Below, one piece after another: positions 1 through 5,609 of a stretch of 6,933 bases of DNA. The notes below the pieces were generated by a model that worked only from the letters and a program-made list of their open reading frames with translations, made no database searches and was not told where the DNA came from. The first letter of the stretch is position 1. Every line of letters begins with the position of its first letter. Source of the DNA: JBEKHI01 sp050012355. GTDB taxonomy: Bacteria; Actinomycetota; Actinomycetes; Streptosporangiales; Streptosporangiaceae. The stretch is taken from positions 1 through 6,933 of the forward strand of contig JBEKHI010000421.1 in assembly GCA_050012355.1 (NCBI GenBank), in the 5' to 3' direction. Position numbers and translations under genes: made by a program.

Positions 1-465
1 GGCGTGCACGTCCGCAGCACCTACCTGGAGGCCACCTGGAAGCCGCCGGCTGACCCAACCGGACAGTTCATCGACGGCTGGGCGTTCTGGAACGGCACAT
101 CCTTCGCCGCACCGCAGGTCGCGGCCGCGATCGCGGACCAGATGCGGGGAACCGGCGAGACCGCGTACCAGGCGGCGCACGCGGTCCTGGCGGCGGCGCA
201 GTGGGTGCCCGGCGCCGGATGGGCTTACATCCCGAACCCAGGCGTCATCGGCTTATCCCCCGTACCCGAGGCAGACCAGCGCCGCCGCGGCCAGTCGCGC
301 CAGCGGCTCGTCCGCGGCGGCTTCCGCCGCGACCTCGGCCAACGCGGCCGCCGACGTGGCTCCTTCGCTTACGCGCCGGTGCCAGCCGCGCGCCAGCCGC
401 GCGCTGACGACGTCCGGCAGCGGCAGCAACGGGGCGATCACGGCGCTCGCGCCCACCGCGAGTAG
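1..465 (+). CDS. S8 (subtilisin-like) serine protease, C-terminal part, cut by the window edge
   Basis: Only the C-terminal part of the catalytic domain is present; the frame is open from the first base, so the gene begins outside the window. The diagnostic element is N-G-T-S-F-A-A-P, the motif around the catalytic serine of subtilases, with the Ser codon at 100-102; it is followed by the usual helix (QVAAAIADQM). The Asp and His of the triad would lie upstream. Credible protease sequence runs to about base 250 (ending near AGWAYIPNPGVIG). The last 70 or so codons are Arg/Gln-rich, low in complexity and lie entirely antisense to the conserved C-terminal part of the CHAT gene, so they are probably read-through of a lost stop rather than a domain. 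A TTA codon, rare in such genomes, occurs at 253-255, exactly opposite the CHAT stop. Family assignment is firm; substrate and secretion cannot be judged. The 3' end is uncertain. Confidence 0.8.
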   Translation, partial: GVHVRSTYLEATWKPPADPTGQFIDGWAFWNGTSFAAPQVAAAIADQMRGTGETAYQAAHAVLAAAQWVPGAGWAYIPNPGVIGLSPVPEADQRRRGQSRQRLVRGGFRRDLGQRGRRRGSFAYAPVPAARQPRADDVRQRQQRGDHGARAHRE

Positions 466-1236
466 CGCCGCGGCGAGCCCGGTCATCTCGTCGCCGGGCC
501 CGACCGGAGACAGCCCGGAATCACAGGCGGTCAGCATGATGGTGCGCGGCGCGCTATTCAAGCGCTCCAGGTCGTACACGGTGAGCGGTCCGTCGGCCAG
601 CAGCAGCGACGAGAACAGCGGGTTGTCCACCCGGAAGGTGCCGTGCGCGGCCACGTGGGCGACGTCCGCGCCGTTCAGCGCGCGCAACGTCGCGCTGACG
701 GTGGCGTCGCATCCGGTGAGCACCTGCGCGCCCGGGTAGATCTCCGACAGCGCCTCGATCTCCCCGGCCGCGCCGGTCAGGCCGGGACCCGCCACCAAGA
801 CGACGCGACGGGCCTCCGACGATGCCTGCCGCGCGGTTAGCCAGCTCGCGGCCGACGGCGCGACCGTCACCGGGCGGTTGGCGCAGCCCGGGAGCATCGG
901 CCACGGCAGCGACCGCAGGCGGCCGGGCGGCACCAGGATGAGCGGGCATCCGGCGGGCAACGGCGCGAGCGGCGCGATCAGCGCGTCGTCGAGGCGGCTA
1001 GCCGCGTGGGCGGCCAGCTGCGCGGCCGCCCGCAGCGAGGCGGCGGATCCGTGGCCGGTTAGCAGGCGACGCCACGCGAACCGGAGTGAGTCAAGTTCCA
1101 GCCTGACCGGCCCCACCGGGCCGAGCGCGCGCAACACCGGGGGCCCGGCCCCGATGATCACGGCGTACAGGTCGTCAGCGCTCTCGACGTATTCGATGAG
1201 CACCCGGCCGCCGAGGGCACTGGCGAGGTCGGCGAC
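253..1236 (-). pseudogene. CHAT-domain (caspase-like) protease, N-terminally truncated
   Basis: This encodes a complete CHAT domain, a clan CD cysteine peptidase fold related to caspases and separase. The segment L-G-G-R-V-L-I-E-Y-V near 1180-1220 matches the usual start of actinobacterial CHAT domains. The catalytic His is in VAHVAAHGTF (codon 643-645) and the catalytic Cys in LTACDSG (codon 523-525); other conserved pieces are PWPMLPG, DNPLFSSLLLADGPLTVYDL and the final LVCLG before a TAA stop at 253. The family is usually a long protein with TPR-like repeats before CHAT; here nothing of that kind remains. The frame stays open to a possible ATG at 1374, but that stretch is antisense to TetR-like sequence and Gly/Glu-rich without family character. 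I therefore infer 5' truncation near 1215-1240. A shortened product from a GTG near 1203 is conceivable, but no promoter is evident. The gene converges on the S8 protease. Confidence 0.75.
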
Positions 1237-1506
1237 GCGTTCCTCGCCACCGCCGCCGAGATCGAGGACCCGCTCACCGCCGTGATCGCCGAGCGCATCG
1301 GCGATACCGGCCGGCTCACCGCCCAGGTGCTCGCGGCGAGCGTCGCCGCCGCGGTCCGCGTCGCACTCCGGCAATGGGTACGACCCGTCCCGGGCAGCGA
1401 ACTCGTCATCCCGTCCGGTTCACTGCCAGACTTGCTCAGGACCGCCCTCACACCACTAGCACCAGCGCTGGACGCCGCCGAAAGACAACAGCCTCAGCGA
1501 CCATAA
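1237..1506 (+). pseudogene. TetR-family regulator, C-terminal remnant
   Basis: About 90 codons resembling the C-terminal ligand-binding/dimerisation half of TetR-type repressors. The pattern starts at A-F-L-A-T-A-A-E-I-E-D, continues through LTAVIAERIG and AAVRVALRQW, and ends with GSLPDLLRTALTPLAPALDAAE, then TAA at 1504-1506. The helix-turn-helix N-terminal half that binds DNA is absent: upstream of about 1237 the same frame is only antisense to the CHAT gene and meets a stop at 1087-1089. The only nearby start is a GTG at 1282, inside the conserved helix, without a Shine-Dalgarno sequence. It is therefore most likely a broken gene, cut at the same point as the CHAT gene. Identification rests on remembered family patterns from the C-terminal domain, which is the variable part of TetR proteins, so it is moderate; the loss of the start is clearer. 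Confidence 0.6.
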
Positions 1507-1548
1507 CGTCGCGACGAGATCTCCCGGCCCGCCGCCTCTGACGCCATC

Positions 1549-1590
1549 GATGGCCCAGCGCTGGGGCTATAACGCCTGCGATGGGCCATC
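1549..1590. repeat. Inverted repeat between the TetR remnant and the DUF2695 gene
   Basis: Arms at 1549-1561 (GATGGCCCAGCGC) and 1578-1590 (GCGATGGGCCATC) are complementary over 13 positions with one mismatch, around a 16-nt loop. A further ATGGGCC at 1592-1598 repeats the one at 1581-1587 at an 11-nt step, about one helical turn. There is no T-tract, but actinobacterial terminators often lack one, so it could terminate the TetR remnant 43 nt upstream. Alternatively it may be an operator for a regulator of the downstream gene. The sequence alone does not decide. Confidence 0.45.
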
Positions 1591-1684
1591 CATGGGCCCG
1601 CCGGACAAATTCTTTCGCGGCTTTTGGCTGGTCAAGCCGGTTTATCTGGGGACATGTGGGCGGCGGGAATGTCGGTGGGTGGCG

Positions 1685-1712
1685 TTACAACCGTGCCAGT
1701 GGGCCTGTTATC
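1685..1712 (+). promoter_or_regulatory. Weak candidate promoter for the DUF2695 gene
   Basis: TTACAA at 1685-1690 and GTTATC at 1707-1712 are separated by 16 nt and loosely resemble -35 and -10 boxes. Transcription would begin near 1719, leaving a short leader containing the ribosome binding site. Both hexamers deviate from consensus, so this is only a suggestion. Confidence 0.2.
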
Positions 1713-1727
1713 GAAGGCCCCCGAGGC

Positions 1728-1733
1728 AAGGAG
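1728..1733 (+). promoter_or_regulatory. Ribosome binding site that fixes the DUF2695 start
   Basis: AAGGAG lies 6 nt before the ATG at 1740. It selects this start over an in-frame ATG at 1581, whose extra 53 codons have no conserved character and cover the intergenic repeat. Confidence 0.75.
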
Positions 1734-1739
1734 CCAGCG

Positions 1740-2144
1740 ATGCCCGGAATTATCACGACCGACAACCCCGCCACCAGCCAGACCAGGGACCCGGCCGAGC
1801 GCGAGTGCCTGCGGTGCTACCTGCGACGGCTGCTCAGCAACCTCGGTTGCGACGGCACGAAGACGTGGACCACCCGGTGGACGCGTCGCCGCGCGCCACG
1901 CGACACCGGACTGCTTCGCCGCATCGAGAACCTGGGCGGCTGCTGCTGTGACTGCGAGGTGCTGCTCAACGTCTGGGAAGAACAGGAGGATGCCGACGTC
2001 GGACCCTGCTCGGGTACGACGCACGAAGACCCGCTCGTCCCGTGCCCGGCGTGGGCGCCGCATCCGGAGATGCTCATCAGGGAACCGCAAGAGTACGAGT
2101 ACGAAGACGACGCGTACCGCAGCTACGGCGACGAGCCCTGGTGA
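1740..2144 (+). CDS. DUF2695 domain-containing protein, cysteine-rich, function unknown
   Basis: A 134-residue soluble protein. Residues about 20-80 match the DUF2695 pattern as I know it: E-C-L-x-C-Y near 22-27, a Gly-Cys-Asp near 36-38, W-T-x-R-W then R-A-P-R-x-T-x-L near 43-58, and a G-G-x-C-x-C-D-C-E-V-L-L-N motif near 66-77. A second Cys pair (PCSG near 89-92, PCPAW near 101-105) corresponds to the C-terminal Cys pair common in the family. The clustered cysteines (23, 26, 37, 68-70, 72, 90, 102) suggest metal binding, though this is inference. The C-terminus is acidic and Tyr-rich (EYEYEDDAY). No signal peptide or membrane segment. The ATG at 1740 is chosen because of AAGGAG 6 nt upstream. 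It appears to be a single-gene unit, flanked by a repeat cluster upstream and a strong stem-loop downstream. The biochemical role of the family is not known to me. Confidence 0.88.
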   Translation: MPGIITTDNPATSQTRDPAERECLRCYLRRLLSNLGCDGTKTWTTRWTRRRAPRDTGLLRRIENLGGCCCDCEVLLNVWEEQEDADVGPCSGTTHEDPLVPCPAWAPHPEMLIREPQEYEYEDDAYRSYGDEPW

Positions 2145-2168
2145 CCTGACTGACTCCCCGTGATCCTG

Positions 2169-2216
2169 GTGGGTGCTGCGCTACCCAGAAAAGAGTGCGG
2201 GTAGCGCAGCACCCAC
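2169..2216. terminator. Bidirectional stem-loop terminator between convergent units
   Basis: The arms at 2169-2186 (GTGGGTGCTGCGCTACCC) and 2199-2216 are perfect reverse complements over 18 bp, with a 12-nt loop (AGAAAAGAGTGC). It starts 24 nt after the DUF2695 stop and lies 8 nt beyond the stop of the last gene of the minus-strand operon at 2225. It thus ends both transcripts. No U-tract follows in either direction, which is common in actinobacteria. Confidence 0.88.
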
Positions 2217-2224
2217 GAGCAACG

Positions 2225-2740
2225 TCAGCTGGAGCCTTGGGGTATCCGGTGAGCTCGAGTGGTGAGGATCACTCGCTGGGCGGTGAGCGAGACCGCGAAG
2301 AAGAGCAGCAGGGTGGAATCGCCGATGGCGGCTTTCCCGGTGCCGTGGGCGATGAGCGCGTCGTAGCCCAGATGGACCCCGAGGGAGACGATCCACAGCG
2401 CGGCGGTGAGCCAGGTTCCCTTGCACCAGTACTGCCCGCCTTGCCACCACAGCCGGACCGTGGGTGCCCTTATCGCGCCGGTCACGACCGCCAGGATGAG
2501 GCTCCCGGCGACGGCGGCGAGGATCGTCTTCCCGTCCGGGATGGTGGCGAATGACCGGTGGCCCTTGAGGAACGAGGCGAACTGCTGGCCGCCGCCCATG
2601 ATGAACGCGCCGAACTCGGCCGCACCGATGACCGCGAGTATCAGCGGCAACTTGTAGCTTTCGGTGAGTGGCCGGGCGCGGAGCTGCCTGGACAGCAACC
2701 AGACCAGCGCGACCAGGTCGATCAGGATGTTGCTGTTCAT
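2225..2740 (-). CDS. Small multi-pass membrane protein, possibly DUF1453-like, last gene of the operon
   Basis: A 171-residue hydrophobic protein with about five membrane segments, roughly at residues 3-18, 31-49, 71-90, 109-127 and 139-157. Between TM3 and TM4 lies a motif-like stretch, G-A-I-R-A-P-T-V-R-L-W near 88-98 followed by Y-W-C-K-G-T-W-L-T near 104-112, that resembles small actinobacterial membrane proteins annotated as hypothetical or DUF1453-like; I am not certain of the family name. The ATG at 2740 overlaps the MMPL stop as ATGA, and an AAGGAG at 2754-2759 lies 13 nt upstream inside the MMPL gene, a rather long spacing, so coupling probably helps initiation. A longer in-frame form from 2803 is rejected because it would be buried in the MMPL coding sequence and adds a polar Arg/Ala-rich tail. 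Its position suggests a role linked to the transporter; there is no catalytic motif to say more. Confidence 0.82.
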   Translation of the reverse strand: MNSNILIDLVALVWLLSRQLRARPLTESYKLPLILAVIGAAEFGAFIMGGGQQFASFLKGHRSFATIPDGKTILAAVAGSLILAVVTGAIRAPTVRLWWQGGQYWCKGTWLTAALWIVSLGVHLGYDALIAHGTGKAAIGDSTLLLFFAVSLTAQRVILTTRAHRIPQGSS

Positions 2741-4929
2741 AGCGGCTCTAGGTCTCCTTGACGCTGACGCGGGGCGTCCGCGTGCTGCCTCCGGCTGGGC
2801 CACCAGACGCGCTCGCCGATCGCGATCAGGCTGGCCGGGACGAGCACGGTCCTGACCAGCAGCGAGTCGAGCAGCACGCCGAGGGCGACAGCGGTGCCGA
2901 CCTCGGCGATGGCGACCTGCGGGATCTGGGTGAGCGCGGCGAACGTCCCGGCCAGCACGATGCCGGCCGCGGTGATGACGCCGCCGGTGACGCCGAGCCC
3001 GCGCAACGTGCCCTGCCGCAAGCTGGTCCGGCGGGACTCTTCCCGTATCCGGGCGGACAGGAAGATGTTGTAGTCCACGCCGAGCGCGACGAGGAAGATG
3101 AAAATGTAGATCGGGATGACCGATTGCACGCCGTCATAGCCGAGCCCGTATCGCCAGATCAGGCTGGCCAGCCCGAATGACGCCGCGAAGCTCAGCGCGG
3201 TGGTGACGACGAGCACCAGCGGCGCGACGATCGCCCGCAGCAGCAGGGCGATGATCAGGAATATCACCGCTAGCACCAGCGGGATGATGACCAGGGCATC
3301 ATGCCGGGCGGATTGCGCGGCGTCGTACTCGATGGCTGGCTGCCCGCCCACCAGCGAGCCAGGCGCGTCCCGGCCCAGCCCGTCACGCAGGCTGACGATC
3401 GCCGCCGTGCCGCTTGATCCGAACGGCGGGACCGACAAGATCACCGAGTAGCTGGCGTAATCGCCGACGGCCGGGCCGGGCAGCACCTCGCCGACCGCCG
3501 GCGTGGCGCGGGCCGTCGCGGCCGCGGCGTGCGCCTCGGCCGGTGGCGCGAGGATCACCAGCGGCGAGATGACGCCCGCCGGGAAATGATCCGCGAGCAG
3601 CTGCTCGCCGGTGACGCTGCCGGGATGGCCCTTCACGTTGTCCACCGGGTTGTTGTCGATGCGCAGCGAGACGAGCCCGACGCAGGCCGCGCCGAGCAGC
3701 GCGAGGACGGCGAGCGCGGTCCGCACCGGGTGCCGGGCGACCCGGGTGCCGATACCGGACCAGATGCGAGACTCCTCGCGACCGGCCGCCCCGTCGCGCG
3801 GGATTCGCGGCCAGAAGGCCGCTCGCCCGAAGACGAGCAGCAGCGCGGGCAGGAACGTGGCCTGGGCGAGCAGTGCCGCGACGATGCCGACGGCGCCGAC
3901 CGGGCCCAGCCCGTGCAGCGACGCGGAGTCGGCCGCCAGCAGGCAGAGCATCGCGCAGGTGACGGTCGCCGCCGAGGCCACCAGGGTGGGCAGCGTCGCG
4001 CGCAACGCGGCGGCCATGGCGGCCTCGGTGGCGGCGTGGTGCCGCAGTTCCTCGCGGTAACGGTGGACCAGCAGCAGCGCGTAGTCGCTGGCCGCGCCGA
4101 ACACCAGCACGATGAGGATGTCGGCAGACAGCGTGCTCACGGTCAGCCCGGCGCTGGCCAGGCCGTGCGCGGAGGCTTGCGCGACCACGATCGCCGCGAT
4201 CGCGCCCAGCAGCGGCAGCAACCACAGCAGCGGGCTGCGGTACACCAGCAGCAGGATGACCGCCACGATCACCAGCGCGGTCAGCAGCAGGATGTCCTGC
4301 TGATTGCCGGCGCTGCTGTCAGCGTTTATCGCCGCCGCACCGGTCACCGCGACCACCAGTCCGTCACCGGCCCGGCCCACTGGCCCGGCCACCGCCGACC
4401 GGATGGCCGACACCCCGTCCCGGTCGGCGCTGTCCTTACTGGCCGGCGCGGTGATGTTCACGGTGAACTGCGCGGCCTGGCCGTCGGCCGATCGCTGAGC
4501 CGGTCCTGGCGCATCGAGACCCGCTACGTGGCCGGCCAGGCCAGCCACCGCGGCGCGGGCGGCGGCGATCGCCGCCGTGTCGGCGTCCGTCAGGCCGCTA
4601 TCGCGGGCGAACACCACGATCGCCGCGTCGGTCTCGACCTGGCCCGCCCCCTGCTGAGCTTCCTGCAGCAGCGCCACCTTTGTCGATTGCGCCGATGACG
4701 GCAGATAGGCCGACGCGCTGTCATTGGTCACCTTCGACAAGCTGCCGGACCAACCGTGCAGCAACACGATGACGAGCAGCCAGCCGATCACCACCGGCCA
4801 GCGCAGCCAGCGCAGCACGGTCGCGAAGCGAGTCTTCGTAGTATCCACGACGGCGACACTAGACAACCGCGGGCGCCGGTACATCGGCGCCGGAGTTGAC
4901 TCCGGTAACTCAACCCTGGGGTGGATCAC
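2737..4929 (-). CDS. MMPL family (RND superfamily) transporter
   Basis: A 730-residue inner-membrane exporter with the expected two-fold layout. TM1 is at about 44-58, followed by a large extracytoplasmic domain at about 60-210. Five TMs follow between about 211 and 370, TM7 at about 402-421, a second extracytoplasmic domain at about 422-543, and the last five TMs between about 544 and 706. The proton-relay signature of the family is present in both halves: G-A-A-S-D-Y-A-L-L-L (Asp282/Tyr283) and A-L-G-V-D-Y-N-I-F-L (Asp619/Tyr620), each followed by a basic/acidic R-x-R-E-E element. Such proteins use proton motive force to move lipids, siderophores or hydrophobic compounds outward; the substrate here is unknown. 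The GTG at 4929 overlaps the response-regulator stop (GTGA), which favours this start; an ATG at 4884, preceded by GGAG at 15 nt, would trim 15 residues without touching TM1. The gene is full length, with no sign of damage. Confidence 0.95.
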   Translation of the reverse strand: MIHPRVELPESTPAPMYRRPRLSSVAVVDTTKTRFATVLRWLRWPVVIGWLLVIVLLHGWSGSLSKVTNDSASAYLPSSAQSTKVALLQEAQQGAGQVETDAAIVVFARDSGLTDADTAAIAAARAAVAGLAGHVAGLDAPGPAQRSADGQAAQFTVNITAPASKDSADRDGVSAIRSAVAGPVGRAGDGLVVAVTGAAAINADSSAGNQQDILLLTALVIVAVILLLVYRSPLLWLLPLLGAIAAIVVAQASAHGLASAGLTVSTLSADILIVLVFGAASDYALLLVHRYREELRHHAATEAAMAAALRATLPTLVASAATVTCAMLCLLAADSASLHGLGPVGAVGIVAALLAQATFLPALLLVFGRAAFWPRIPRDGAAGREESRIWSGIGTRVARHPVRTALAVLALLGAACVGLVSLRIDNNPVDNVKGHPGSVTGEQLLADHFPAGVISPLVILAPPAEAHAAAATARATPAVGEVLPGPAVGDYASYSVILSVPPFGSSGTAAIVSLRDGLGRDAPGSLVGGQPAIEYDAAQSARHDALVIIPLVLAVIFLIIALLLRAIVAPLVLVVTTALSFAASFGLASLIWRYGLGYDGVQSVIPIYIFIFLVALGVDYNIFLSARIREESRRTSLRQGTLRGLGVTGGVITAAGIVLAGTFAALTQIPQVAIAEVGTAVALGVLLDSLLVRTVLVPASLIAIGERVWWPSRRQHADAPRQRQGDLEPL
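4890..4905. repeat. Short palindrome at the MMPL gene start
   Basis: CCGGAGT-TG-ACTCCGG is a 7-bp inverted repeat with a 2-nt centre, placed between the GTG at 4929 and the alternative ATG at 4884 of the MMPL gene. It contains the only Shine-Dalgarno-like GGAG near that ATG, so a hairpin here could mask it. It may also be chance in GC-rich coding DNA. Confidence 0.3.
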
Positions 4930-5609
4930 CCGGGAGCGGCGAGTCCGCTGCGGAAGGCGTAGCCGACGAGCTGCGCCCGGTCGCGAAGCCCGGTCTTGGT
5001 GAAGATGTGGTTGACGTGCGTCTTCACCGTGGCCTCGGAGACGTACAGGGCGGCGGCGATCTCCTCGTTGGAAAGCCCGGCCGCGATATGGGTGAGCACC
5101 TCGGCCTCCCGCGGAGTCAGCTCACCGGGCACGTGGGCGGTCACGCCGGTGCCGTCCGCCGCACCGGCGACCGCGAAGCGCTTCCCGCCGTTCAGCGCGT
5201 CGAGCACCCGTCGCTGGACGGCGGGGTCGAGCTGCGCGTGCCCGGCCGCGACATCGCTGATCGCCCGCCCGATCTCGTCCGCGCCCGCGTCCTTGGTCAG
5301 GAAACCGCGGGCTCCGGCCTGCAGCGCGGAGAACACCCAGGCGTCGTCGGAGTACGTGGTGAGTACCACGACCGCGGTGTCTGGCTGGACCCGGCGCAAC
5401 TGCTCGGTCGCCTCGACGCCGTTGCGGCGCGGCATGTTCAGGTCCATCAGCACCACGTCGGGCCGCAGCACGGCGGCCTGGCGGACCGCGTCGTCGCCGT
5501 CGTTCGCCGTGCCGACCACGGTGATACCGGGCAGCAGGCCGAGCAGCGCCGTCAGGCCTTCGCGGATCACCTTCTGGTCGTCGGCGATCAGGACCCGGAT
5601 CTCCGTCAT
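4926..5609 (-). CDS. NarL/LuxR-family DNA-binding response regulator
   Basis: 227 residues with the standard two domains. The receiver domain (about 4-120) has the acidic pair D10-D11, the phospho-acceptor D56 in VVLMDLNMP, the switch Thr in VVLTTYSDD (84-85) and the conserved Lys106 in FLTKDAGADE. A linker rich in Ala/Gly joins it to a LuxR-type helix-turn-helix (about 164-222): LTPREAEVL, G-L-S-N-E-E-I-A and S-E-A-T-V-K-T-H-V-N-H-I with K-T-G-L-R-D-R-A-Q. It should be phosphorylated by the adjacent kinase and bind DNA as a dimer. The ATG at 5609 overlaps the kinase stop as ATGA; an upstream GTG/ATG-type start at 5621 is rejected because the 4-nt overlap arrangement repeats throughout the operon and the extra residues precede the first beta strand without function. 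There is no strong Shine-Dalgarno, consistent with translational coupling. Regulation of its own operon, including the transporter, is an inference. Confidence 0.96.
   Translation of the reverse strand: MTEIRVLIADDQKVIREGLTALLGLLPGITVVGTANDGDDAVRQAAVLRPDVVLMDLNMPRRNGVEATEQLRRVQPDTAVVVLTTYSDDAWVFSALQAGARGFLTKDAGADEIGRAISDVAAGHAQLDPAVQRRVLDALNGGKRFAVAGAADGTGVTAHVPGELTPREAEVLTHIAAGLSNEEIAAALYVSEATVKTHVNHIFTKTGLRDRAQLVGYAFRSGLAAPG

Noticed and set aside
1237..1374. N-terminal extension of the CHAT frame up to an ATG at 1374
   Set aside because: The stretch is antisense to the conserved TetR-like helices and shows no repeat or domain sequence of its own, so it was not accepted as real CHAT protein.
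1624..2163. Alternative plus-strand frame overlapping the DUF2695 gene
   Set aside because: Composition is Arg/Ser/Thr-rich with no family motif, whereas the frame starting at 1740 has a ribosome binding site and the DUF2695 cysteine pattern.
3529..4698. 389-codon open frame on the plus strand
   Set aside because: It is antisense to the MMPL gene, rich in Arg/Gln/Gly/His with no domain pattern, as expected for the mirror of a high-GC coding region.
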